33,627 nt of DNA from DATLXU01 sp035575515. Its GTDB lineage: Bacteria > Acidobacteriota > Blastocatellia > UBA7656. Positions 1 to 5,641 of the stretch are shown piece by piece. Position numbers and translations under genes: made by a program. The notes beneath the pieces were generated by a model. It saw nothing but the letters and a program-made list of their open reading frames with translations, searched no databases and was not told the DNA's origin. The first letter of the stretch is position 1. Each line of letters opens with the position of its first letter. The stretch spans positions 1-33,627 of the forward strand of contig DATLXU010000111.1 in NCBI GenBank assembly GCA_035575515.1. Reading direction: 5' to 3'.

Positions 1-2
1 CG

Positions 3-227
3 GGGCGCGGGCATATTTGCAAGCACGCGCTCGCTTCTGCTGGTGCGCCCGCGCTGGTTGCGATTATGCAAGTGAGGCGCGCGGAATCTTATTACGAGCT
101 TGCCTTCATTGAAGCCGCTCATTCGGCAATGCTCAACGATATTGCCCCTGCCTTCCGCTCGATCTTCAATGCAGAGCTGCTGCACGCAAAGCGACGATTG
201 AGCGATACAATTCCAGAAGCAGCATGA
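3..227 (+). CDS. SWIM zinc-finger protein, C-terminal fragment
   Basis: The reading frame is open from the window edge to the TGA at 225-227, so only the last 74 codons are present. The first residues read GRGHICKHALA; a Cys-Lys-His triplet in this setting is the usual C-terminal half of a SWIM zinc finger (CxC...CxH), a domain found in DNA-associated and phage early proteins. The rest is helical-looking sequence with no motif I know. The next gene starts 10 bases after the stop, behind an AAGGAG site, so the two are probably co-transcribed. The family call rests on one half-motif and is tentative. Confidence 0.5.
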   Translation, partial: GRGHICKHALASAGAPALVAIMQVRRAESYYELAFIEAAHSAMLNDIAPAFRSIFNAELLHAKRRLSDTIPEAA

Positions 228-237
228 AAGGAGAATC

Positions 238-825
238 ATGTCAGCAGAACCATACTACAAATTCAACACGCTCAATGCAGATGTGACCGACGGGCCAGAT
301 GGCTTGCTCGTTCGCTTCACGGCTTGCGGCCAGCGCTTGCGCTTCGGCCCGAATGGTCAGGCACAAGAAATAGGCGGCGCGATTTTGGAGCATACCGGAA
401 ACTGCTCGCGTTGCAAAGGGCAGGCTGCGATTGACTTGCCGCGATTCAACGGCAATCCTAAAGCCCCGACGATGGGCGACCTGATTACTCCCAAACAGAT
501 TGGCGCGGTTGGAGCTATTGCTCGCGCTGCGGGCTTAAACTCTGATGAGATTTGCGCAGCGATGTTTGGCTGCATGGCGGATGAGCTTGGCCGTCGAGCG
601 GCCTCAATTTTCATCGCCGCGCTGAAAGTGCTCGACTTGCTCAAACGCAACGGGGGATGGTTCACTGTCCGCCATCTGCTGCTGAACTGCGCGGGGACAC
701 GCATAGAGGATTTGCGCGTCGCGCTTGGTGAGTTATGCGCGATTGGCCGCGTCGTCGCGGTGCGAGAGGGCGCAGAGTACCGCGTCACCTACGCACGGGT
801 GCAGACAATCGCGGGGATCAGCTAA
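238..825 (+). CDS. Phage early protein with recombinase/SSB-associated C-terminal domain
   Basis: A 195-residue protein starting at an ATG preceded by AAAGGAG at a good distance. Residues about 80-132 (LITPKQIGAVGAIARAAGL ... RRAASIFIAALK) match a small helical domain I know from the C-terminus of phage Rad52/RecT-like and single-strand-binding proteins (pattern TxxQxxAIxAIxxxxGL ... LsrxeASxxIexLk). An HTGNCSRCKG stretch around residue 55 could be half of a metal site. The last 60 residues look like a small winged-helix fold. Its place after a SWIM protein suits a DNA recombination or replication role. This is inferred from pattern memory. Confidence 0.5.
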   Translation: MSAEPYYKFNTLNADVTDGPDGLLVRFTACGQRLRFGPNGQAQEIGGAILEHTGNCSRCKGQAAIDLPRFNGNPKAPTMGDLITPKQIGAVGAIARAAGLNSDEICAAMFGCMADELGRRAASIFIAALKVLDLLKRNGGWFTVRHLLLNCAGTRIEDLRVALGELCAIGRVVAVREGAEYRVTYARVQTIAGIS

Positions 826-911
826 TGCCGGACGAAGAGAAAATCACGGCGACGATTTGGCGCGACTTCAAGGACTATGCCGCAGCGCTCGGCGGGGATG
901 GCCAACGATGA
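825..911 (+). CDS. Short ORF, possibly the start of an interrupted early gene
   Basis: ATG at 825 overlaps the stop of the previous gene (TAATG), a layout typical of translational coupling. It gives 28 residues beginning MPDEEKITATIWRDFKDYAA and ends inside the left attC-like site at 900-990. It may be an intact tiny phage protein or the remains of a longer gene. An overlapping 40-codon frame at 898-1020 runs across the cassette border. With the cassette 985-1402 removed, that frame would instead end LLDAR-stop at 1415, 33 codons long, which suggests the insertion fell inside it. Confidence 0.3.
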   Translation: MPDEEKITATIWRDFKDYAAALGGDGQR

Positions 912-990
912 AGCTGACCGGGCGCGCGAGCGGCGCGAAGGGAACCATAAGAAGTACATCCGCGCGCTCCGGTTCACGCGATTGTTGGGC
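900..990. other. attC-like recombination site (left border of cassette)
   Basis: The outer boxes are GGCCAAC (900-906) and GTTGGGC (984-990, fits GTTRRRY). Inside them, 913-928 pairs with 961-979 over 16 base pairs with three single extrahelical bases, all on the same side. This is the asymmetry expected of L boxes in integron attC sites. Unpaired spacers of 6 and 4 bases separate inner and outer boxes. The site overlaps short reading frames, so part of the fold could be chance. Confidence 0.45.
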
Positions 991-1402
991 CGCGCTGCGC
1001 TTCCTGTGAAGGTTTTATGAAGTGTACTGCTGATGAAAAAACGATGGAGCAACGGCGTCTTGAACGTCTTCGACACTTGCAGTTCTTTATGTGCGATGAC
1101 CGCGTTCCATCTGGTGATCGGAGATTTTTTTCTCTTGGGGCTTGTCATAATTTGATGACTGGATTTTTTCAAAACTCTCATTGGCGAACTGCGTGGTTTT
1201 GCATTAAGCAGGCTATCAGCCATTCGCGGATGGAGTTTTCCGTATCGTGTCGAATGTTTTGGTACAAGCGAGTTCTCAGGCTTTCTGATGAACAGATTAG
1301 CGCAAGATTCTAGCGTCGGCCCAACGCCGGGTTGACCGGGCCGCTGAACGGCGGTCTGGGATGATGAGGCACTTCGGTCGGCGGCTCCGGTCGAAGCCAC
1401 TG
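985..1402 (+). mobile_element. Putative integron gene cassette (418 bp)
   Basis: The segment has one short ORF (1017-1313) starting 32 bases from the left border and ending 5 bases before the R'' box of an attC-like site. The decisive detail is that its first six bases, TTGGGC, together with the G that would precede them in the circular form, complement its own R'' box GCCCAAC perfectly. The G-TTAGAC now at the right border pairs less well, as expected when TTAGAC belongs to the flank. The interior is visibly richer in A and T than its neighbours. No integron integrase is seen in the window. Confidence 0.55.
1017..1313 (+). CDS. Hypothetical protein carried by the cassette
   Basis: A 98-residue ORF with ATG at 1017 and stop at 1311-1313. 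It is basic and aromatic-rich (MFWYKRVLRL near the C-terminus) and has four Cys but no recognised motif, signal peptide or clear membrane segment. Base use is more A+T-rich than that of the phage genes. There is no obvious promoter and only a weak upstream ribosome site, both common for integron cassette ORFs. It nearly fills the 985-1402 segment, the normal cassette layout. Function unknown. Confidence 0.55.
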   Translation: MKCTADEKTMEQRRLERLRHLQFFMCDDRVPSGDRRFFSLGACHNLMTGFFQNSHWRTAWFCIKQAISHSRMEFSVSCRMFWYKRVLRLSDEQISARF

Positions 1403-1408
1403 TTAGAC
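1319..1408. other. attC-like recombination site (right border of cassette)
   Basis: R'' GCCCAAC (1319-1325, fits RYYYAAC) and R' GTTAGAC (1402-1408, fits GTTRRRY) bracket an imperfect inverted repeat. Inner boxes GTTGACC (1331-1337) and GGTCGAAGC (1389-1397) pair with one extrahelical base and are set 5-7 bases from the R boxes. Beyond them GGGCCGCTGA pairs with the CGGCGGCTCC side. Length (90 bp), box order and asymmetry fit a folded bottom-strand attC. Predicted exchange point is between G1402 and T1403. Confidence 0.6.
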
Positions 1409-1429
1409 GCGAGGTAGGTTTGTATGGGT

Positions 1430-1834
1430 TCAATTGCTACGTTGCGACTCGATATATTGTTTGATTTTCTCAATAGGCGCACCGCCAACGGTTGCGGCGT
1501 AGTAAGAGGGCGACCAAAGATGGCCGCCCCACAAACGATTCTTGAGCCATGCAAATTCGCGGAAGAGGATATACGCGGATTTGCCTTTCAAGAGTTGAAC
1601 GATTTTCGAGAGCGAGTGAGAAGGCTTGAGCCTGAGCAAAACATGAACGTGGTCAACGTCAGTCTCTATAGAAATCACTTCGCAGCCTTGAGCGGTAGCT
1701 ATCTCTGTGATTATCTCTTTGAGCCTATCACCAACGGCGCGAGTCAATACCGTGCGCCTGTATTTCACGCACCAAACCAAGTGTATCGCCAGCGCGTGTT
1801 TCGAGTGTCCACCGCTTTGAGGTTTCAAGCTCAC
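1430..1834 (-). CDS. tnpA: IS200/IS605-family Y1 transposase TnpA
   Basis: The 134-residue product has the full length of IS200-type single-strand transposases. It contains HLVWCVKYRR near residue 20, the HUH metal motif as DHVHVLL (about residues 60-66), the block LKGKSAYILFREF, and the C-terminal helix IKQYIESQ carrying the catalytic Tyr. TnpA cuts and rejoins single-stranded IS ends folded as hairpins. The GTG start overlaps the upstream HTH gene's stop by four bases (GTGA), so translation is probably coupled. All key residues are present, so it may be active. No TnpB or IscB gene accompanies it. Confidence 0.93.
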   Translation of the reverse strand: MSLKPQSGGHSKHALAIHLVWCVKYRRTVLTRAVGDRLKEIITEIATAQGCEVISIETDVDHVHVLLRLKPSHSLSKIVQLLKGKSAYILFREFAWLKNRLWGGHLWSPSYYAATVGGAPIEKIKQYIESQRSN

Positions 1835-2016
1835 TTCTTACTCACTTTCTTCTCAGGCCCGCGTTGTGTTTTGCGGGCCTGCATTCTTTTTAGGTCTTTG
1901 TCAGTAATCAGGTATTGCTTCCCGAATTTCTCAACACCTAGTTCCTCAGCAAGCTGCCGGACACGCCGTTCAGACGTGCCCAGCATTTCGGCGGCTTCTG
2001 CGGTTGTGATTGCCAC
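1831..2016 (-). CDS. Small HTH (excisionase/MerR-like) protein of the IS operon
   Basis: Sixty-one residues from a GTG at 2014-2016, chosen because GGAGG lies just upstream. Residues 4-30 (TTAEAAEMLGTSERRVRQLAEELG) form a typical HTH_17/MerR-like helix-turn-helix, followed by a wing (KQYLITDKDL) and a very basic tail. It sits directly upstream of tnpA and overlaps it. A related 65-residue protein occupies the same place in the right-hand IS copy. The duplicated palindromic sites in the operon promoter (2491-2542) are good candidates for its operators, so autorepression of transposition is a reasonable inference. Confidence 0.75.
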   Translation of the reverse strand: MAITTAEAAEMLGTSERRVRQLAEELGVEKFGKQYLITDKDLKRMQARKTQRGPEKKVSKK

Positions 2017-2026
2017 TTTTAGCCTC

Positions 2027-2185
2027 CTAGTATTCGATAAGGCCGTCCGGCCCATACTGAGCAACGGGCTTGCCTGTTTCGTCGTAAATCGTTCCGCCTT
2101 GTCCGAGTCCAAGAGTCTCGATAGCTTCGGCGGCTTCTTGAATCGTATCGTAGTGTCCGGGTGCGACGTTTGTTGTGTAGGTCAT
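2027..2185 (-). CDS. 52-residue hypothetical protein of the IS operon
   Basis: ATG at 2183-2185 follows GGAGGC ten bases upstream and overlaps the stop of the preceding gene as ATGA. The product starts MTYTTNVAPGHYDTIQEAAE and is acidic, with no known motif. Ten bases separate its stop from the start of the HTH gene, so all four genes read as one operon. The right-hand IS copy has no counterpart. The strong ribosome site and tight spacing support real translation; function unknown. Confidence 0.55.
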   Translation of the reverse strand: MTYTTNVAPGHYDTIQEAAEAIETLGLGQGGTIYDETGKPVAQYGPDGLIEY

Positions 2186-2451
2186 GATTGTGCTTGCCTC
2201 CTTCTTACGGCAGCCGCGAGCATCGGCTCAGGGCTGCGGCCTAGTGAGTTGTTAATCCACCACGCGGCTGATTCCTCAGCGTTCGCGCGATTTTCGATTT
2301 CAGCGAGCAATTCAAAGTACACGCTGTTGAATCGCGTAAAGTATCCGGGCTGCTTTCCAGCTTCAAGATTAGCTTTCAGGGTTTCAAGCTTAGCAAAGAA
2401 TTTAGCCTTTATATCTTCCGCCCACTTGATTTGTTTTTCTGAGCCTTGCAT
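2182..2451 (-). CDS. Hypothetical protein with SEKQIKWAEDIK motif
   Basis: Eighty-nine residues from the ATG at 2449-2451, which has AGGAG eight bases upstream; a longer upstream frame crosses the promoter and is not used. The N-terminus MQGSEKQIKWAEDIKAKF matches a motif (SeKQixWAexIr) I recall from small accessory proteins on phages and plasmids, of unknown function. The remainder is helical and charged. It is the first gene of the IS operon and overlaps the next by four bases. The corresponding first gene in the right-hand copy is unrelated, so this may be a swappable cargo or accessory position. Confidence 0.6.
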   Translation of the reverse strand: MQGSEKQIKWAEDIKAKFFAKLETLKANLEAGKQPGYFTRFNSVYFELLAEIENRANAEESAAWWINNSLGRSPEPMLAAAVRRRQAQS

Positions 2452-2488
2452 TTTCGTCTCTCCTTTTTCAATATCAACTGACAGGAAG

Positions 2489-2542
2489 ATATTACCGCAA
2501 TCGGAAATAGTTGTCAAGCAAATAATTTCCTTTTTCGGAAAT
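2489..2542 (-). promoter_or_regulatory. IS operon promoter with two palindromic operators
   Basis: Read on the minus strand, TTGACA (2512-2517) and TAATAT (2489-2494) are separated by exactly 17 bases, a near-consensus sigma-70 promoter. ATTACC-N6-GGAAAT (2491-2508) fills the spacer, and ATTTCC-N6-GGAAAT (2525-2542) lies upstream with its start 34 bases away. Two similar palindromes, one between -35 and -10, suggest repression by the co-encoded HTH protein. Confidence 0.7.
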
Positions 2543-2595
2543 AATTTTAAGAAAGGATTATCAGGGATTCGGAAGTTTGTAGTCTCGAGTTTGTA

Positions 2596-2683
2596 GTCTC
2601 GCTGCGCGGGATTGACCCGCTTGCGAGACGGCAAATTCCTCTCGCGGCCTAAAGGCCGGAGTCTCTTTTGCCAACTACAGGGT
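2596..2683 (+). ncRNA. IS end hairpins / possible structured RNA (left copy)
   Basis: Stem 1 is GTCTCGC (2596-2602) with GCGAGAC (2623-2629), topped by GCGGG/CCCGC. Stem 2 is GGCAAA (2630-2635) with TTTGCC (2667-2672) and encloses CGGCC-TAAA-GGCCG (2645-2658). It ends with AACTACAGGGT. The right-hand IS copy has the same plan with different bases in the stems, so the fold is what is conserved. Homology to that copy stops at 2683. It may be transposase-bound ssDNA hairpins, an OMEGA/HEARO-like RNA, or both. Confidence 0.55.
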
Positions 2684-2718
2684 GAAAGACTCATTCACGA
2701 ATTTCGATCTACTCCGGC

Positions 2719-3078
2719 ATGGTCAGATTATCTGCCATGCCTGTTTGTTCTGCGTGGTTCGCGCTCACGAAAGCCGACAAAATACAGATGCGCGAATTGC
2801 TGGCTCAAAACCCTGCGGTAGCTATCATTGCCGAGTCGGGCCAGAAACACCTGATCTTTCGAGCGCGGCCCGGTTGGTGGCAATTCGAGGAACTGCCGCT
2901 GCTTCCCTGCTGGAACAGAGTCGCATCCCTCTTACCGGTCATCGAAGAATTGATGACTGGTTTCAGCAAGACTGAAATCGAGTCGGGGCATTACCAGCAG
3001 CACCGGGTAATCAAATTCGGGATTGAGCGATGGCGAGGGATCGAGAGGCAAATGGTTGCGCATGGAAAGTGTATCTGA
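2719..3078 (+). CDS. Hypothetical protein, possibly N-terminally cut by the IS
   Basis: The frame is open from about 2686, right at the IS end, so the ATG at 2719 may not be the original start; 2737 is another candidate. The 119-residue product has RPGWWQFEELPLLPCWN in the middle and a charged C-terminus, with no family I recognise. It overlaps the next HTH gene by 17 bases, as expected of a phage operon. Insertion of the IS upstream may have removed its beginning and promoter. Confidence 0.45.
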   Translation: MVRLSAMPVCSAWFALTKADKIQMRELLAQNPAVAIIAESGQKHLIFRARPGWWQFEELPLLPCWNRVASLLPVIEELMTGFSKTEIESGHYQQHRVIKFGIERWRGIERQMVAHGKCI

Positions 3079-3343
3079 TCGTCTCCTCACCTTTGAAGAG
3101 GTCGTCGAGTTGTGCCGTGATCTTGGATTTTCTCGCCACGAGTCGACTATCCGCCGCGCCGCTAAGCGATACGATTTGAATGGACACGGGCTTAGAACCG
3201 TCAAAATCGCAGGCGGCAGACGAGTCTGGCTCTCCGATTTAGTGATATGGCTCCATCTGGAGGCTAAAATCACAGTCCTGCCCGCTCAGATCAAGCGCCG
3301 AAGCCCTGCCACAAACTGCACCGATTTGCACGAATCTGCGTAG
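3062..3343 (+). CDS. HTH DNA-binding protein (excisionase/HTH_17-like)
   Basis: Ninety-three residues from ATG 3062. Residues 9-50 (LTFEEVVELCRDLGF ... TIRRAAKRYDL) followed by RTVKIAGGRRVWLSDLVIWL have the form of a helix-turn-helix plus wing typical of excisionase-like or HTH_17 proteins, with the GGRRVW turn. A longer start at 3023 is possible but has no better ribosome site. A T-rich untranslated stretch follows (3344-3459). A regulator at the boundary between early and late genes is plausible. Confidence 0.55.
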   Translation: MESVSDRLLTFEEVVELCRDLGFSRHESTIRRAAKRYDLNGHGLRTVKIAGGRRVWLSDLVIWLHLEAKITVLPAQIKRRSPATNCTDLHESA

Positions 3344-3459
3344 AATTGCCTCCCTTTTTCAGCCTCGACTTTTCTTTTTAATGACTTCGCTCACATAGTC
3401 TGTTATATACTCACCACAGGCGCTGCCCCTCAGTTGCCAGACAGCCGAACAATTTCTTA

Positions 3460-3609
3460 GTGGACTCAAGCATCATCAAATTTGCGCTCGAATCTTATGC
3501 GGCCATAATTCTACTCGGCGCACTGGTAGGCGTGTGCCGCCTGCTCATCGAGAGTCAGGTATTTATGAGTTCGGCGGGTGACAGAAGGCGAAGGGGGCCG
3601 CGTTCTTAG
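3460..3609 (+). CDS. Small single-span membrane protein
   Basis: A 49-residue frame from GTG 3460 to TAG 3607-3609. Residues 13-30 (YAAIILLGALVGVCRLLI) form one clear membrane helix, followed by an arginine-rich tail. No good ribosome site is visible, which lowers confidence. It precedes another exported small protein, so a phage membrane function (lysis timing, superinfection exclusion) is possible but unsupported. Confidence 0.35.
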   Translation: MDSSIIKFALESYAAIILLGALVGVCRLLIESQVFMSSAGDRRRRGPRS

Positions 3610-3652
3610 CTCGCTGAGGGCTGGGCCGGACTCCCCGGCCCAGCGTGACAAG

Positions 3653-3991
3653 ATGCAAAGATGGCTCGGACTATTACTATTATTATTACCGTTTAGTTTT
3701 CCGGCGCAAGCGCAGAAGCCTGTCGGTCCCCTGAAATCGGAAAAGCTGAAAATCTATGAATGCTGGAACACGATTGTACGAACTTTCGTCCGTGAGCAGA
3801 TCGCAATCACTCTTGAGCAAGGGACAGAGCGACCCGTGTGGCTGAAGCTACAGGATAGCCTTCGGGACCCTCTCATTGCGCCTGAGCATGTTAAATCGCT
3901 TGATCGCCTCATGTGGCTCGACGAGCTGATACGCGACCACGAGGAGATCGTTCATCAGTTGAAGCGAATGCGGGAGCTGGAAAGCCGGTGA
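3653..3991 (+). CDS. Small exported protein
   Basis: The ATG at 3653 is chosen because the product then begins MQRWLGLLLLLLPFSFPAQAQ, a textbook signal peptide with probable cleavage after AQA. The mature part is about 90 residues, helical and charged (MWLDELIRDHEEIVHQLKRM at the end). No family recognised. The stop overlaps the GTG of the next ORF (GTGA). It may be a periplasmic phage factor or a moron-type gene. Confidence 0.5.
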   Translation: MQRWLGLLLLLLPFSFPAQAQKPVGPLKSEKLKIYECWNTIVRTFVREQIAITLEQGTERPVWLKLQDSLRDPLIAPEHVKSLDRLMWLDELIRDHEEIVHQLKRMRELESR

Positions 3992-4155
3992 TTAGACTCT
4001 GCTTCATATGCGGCCATCTCTATTGCGATTGCCGGTGCTGCACGGCGCGCCGTGCGCGAACTCGATTAGACCGCCGTGGAGGGGAAAAAAGGGAAGAATG
4101 CTGTCAAGTCCGATTAAATGGGTTGGCGGAAAATACTGCCTGCGCAGAAAGGTAA
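3988..4155 (+). CDS. Cys-rich mini-protein overlapping the methylase gene
   Basis: GTG at 3988-3990 overlaps the preceding stop by four bases. The 55-residue product opens IRLCFICGHLYCDCRCC, a cluster of six Cys and one His that could bind zinc, then becomes basic. Its last 58 bases overlap the methylase start in another frame, which is unusual. The coupled start supports it; the long overlap argues against. Confidence 0.35.
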   Translation: MIRLCFICGHLYCDCRCCTARRARTRLDRRGGEKREECCQVRLNGLAENTACAER

Positions 4156-4967
4156 TCGCCGCGCTTGCGTCCGATGCCGAATGTTATGCGGAAGTATTCG
4201 CTGGCGCGGCATGGGTACTGTTTGGAAAAGAGAAGCATCCCATAGAGGTATTAAACGATATCAATGGTGATTTGGTGAACCTGTGGCGCGTCATCAAGTG
4301 GAGACCGGCAGAGCTGCTCGAAGCAATCCATCAGTATCTCTACAGTCGAGAGATGTTTTTTGAACTGAGGGATGCGCGCCCGCCAGAGCATGACGAGCTT
4401 GGCCGCGCCGTCTGGATGTACCTGATGATTCAAATGTCATTCGGAGCCGATCTTTCGAGAATAAAAAGTGAGAGATTCGGATGCTTCAAAAGCGATGGGC
4501 GCAGGTTTTTCCTGAGCAAGAGCCTCTTACAGATCGAGCCAGCGGCAGAGCGGTTGCGAGATGCGATTATCGAGCGGTTAGATTTTGCGGATTTGATTCG
4601 TCGCTACGACCAGCCTCGTACTCTGTTTTTCTGCGACCCCCCTTACTACGAGCAACAGGGCTACGCAACGGCATTCACACTTGAAGACCATCAAAGGCTT
4701 GCAGAGGCGCTGCGCTCGATTAAGGGGCGCTTCCTTCTTATCGTAAACGACCATCCTGTAATTCGCGCCTTGTACGACGGGCTGCATATCAACGAGGGGA
4801 TGCAGCGCCGTGCTATAGCCCGCGACTCGGCTGGCAGAAAAGCCGCTCCGATTTTATTTGTATCAAATTACGATACAGGCGATAGGGGGAGAGCAGAGGT
4901 CCGGGCAGGCGCTCAGTTGCGGGCCTCGAAAGCTGGTCAGAGACAGCGATGGGTCGGATCGAGGTGA
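4098..4967 (+). CDS. Dam-type DNA adenine methylase (D12 class)
   Basis: The ATG at 4098 follows GGGAAG and puts MLSSPIKWVGGK at the N-terminus, the usual start of D12-class N6-adenine methyltransferases. KWVGGK is the AdoMet-binding motif and D180-PPYY the catalytic DPPY motif, followed by a C-terminal FLLIVND strand. At 289 residues it has normal length. It would methylate adenine in a short DNA site, probably protecting phage DNA from host restriction; no partner endonuclease is seen. It overlaps the Cys-rich ORF upstream, and the ParB-like gene follows within 2 bases. Confidence 0.85.
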   Translation: MLSSPIKWVGGKYCLRRKVIAALASDAECYAEVFAGAAWVLFGKEKHPIEVLNDINGDLVNLWRVIKWRPAELLEAIHQYLYSREMFFELRDARPPEHDELGRAVWMYLMIQMSFGADLSRIKSERFGCFKSDGRRFFLSKSLLQIEPAAERLRDAIIERLDFADLIRRYDQPRTLFFCDPPYYEQQGYATAFTLEDHQRLAEALRSIKGRFLLIVNDHPVIRALYDGLHINEGMQRRAIARDSAGRKAAPILFVSNYDTGDRGRAEVRAGAQLRASKAGQRQRWVGSR

Positions 4968-4969
4968 TC

Positions 4970-5641
4970 ATGCCGGTTCAAACGAGAAAAGCGAAAATAA
5001 CAGACCTGAGATTTGACGAGCGCAATGCCAACAGAGGCACAGAGCGTGGCATGGCGATGCTCGATCATTCCCTGCGCAAATTCGGCGCGGGCCGATCCGT
5101 GCTCGCAGATAAGAACCTGAAACTGATCGCGGGCAACAAGACTGTAGAGACAGCATCGCAGGACGGCTTCGACGAGATTATCGTAGTGCCAACCGATGGC
5201 CGCCAGCTTGTGGTCGTGCAGCGAACCGACCTCGACATGGACGCCGATCCGCGAGCAAGAGAGCTTGCTATTGCCGATAATCGCGTCGCGGAACTCAACC
5301 TCGATTTCGACGCTGATGTGCTCGAAGAGCTGGGCGCGGAGATAGACCTCGACCAGTTTTTTTTTCGCAACGAGCTTGAGGCTTTGATCGAAGGAAGCGA
5401 CGCTCCTGAAAACTATGATTTTCTTGATGGGATGGGCGATACAGGAGCAGGCAAATCGGCAGGCGGGGCATCCGAAGCGCCAAAGCCGGGCGACCGCGCG
5501 CCGCTCGCTATTGTGCTCAGCGCCGAGCGTTTGCGCAGGTGGATTGAGTACAAGCAAAAGGTAGCGCAGCGCGACGATACGAAAGCCTTTAATTTAATGC
5601 TCGATGCTGTATTCCCAAAATCGGAGGCCACAGGCAATTAG
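4970..5641 (+). CDS. ParB-like (ParB/Srx fold) protein
   Basis: The ATG at 4970 is preferred over 4949 because GAGGTGAT lies just upstream. The first 110 residues hold a ParB N-terminal-like domain: NANRGTERGMAMLDHSLRKFG, then LIAGNKTVETASQDGF, where AGNKT occupies the place of the ParB GxxR box, then ARELAIADNRVAEL. Phage ParB-like proteins of this type sit beside methylases or terminases and may be CTP-dependent DNA binders or nucleases. A run of nine T at 5357-5365 encodes QFFFR and could allow polymerase slippage. It is followed without a gap by the radical SAM gene. Confidence 0.75.
   Translation: MPVQTRKAKITDLRFDERNANRGTERGMAMLDHSLRKFGAGRSVLADKNLKLIAGNKTVETASQDGFDEIIVVPTDGRQLVVVQRTDLDMDADPRARELAIADNRVAELNLDFDADVLEELGAEIDLDQFFFRNELEALIEGSDAPENYDFLDGMGDTGAGKSAGGASEAPKPGDRAPLAIVLSAERLRRWIEYKQKVAQRDDTKAFNLMLDAVFPKSEATGN

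Noticed and set aside
898..1020. A 40-codon ORF crossing the left cassette border
   Set aside because: It spans the predicted recombination point and reads into the cassette, so its C-terminus is probably an artefact of insertion; the pre-insertion version is discussed with the cassette.
1424..2596. Plus-strand 390-residue ORF
   Set aside because: It lies opposite tnpA, the HTH gene and the small IS genes, which have ribosome sites and recognised motifs; it is the antisense shadow.
3344..3459. T-rich stretch with TATACT as a late promoter
   Set aside because: No -35 box at a suitable distance; I could not support a promoter call.
5357..5365. Run of nine T in the ParB-like gene as a programmed slippage site
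   Set aside because: The 0 frame continues to a normal end and the shifted frames offer no meaningful product, so it is noted only as a possible error-prone spot.
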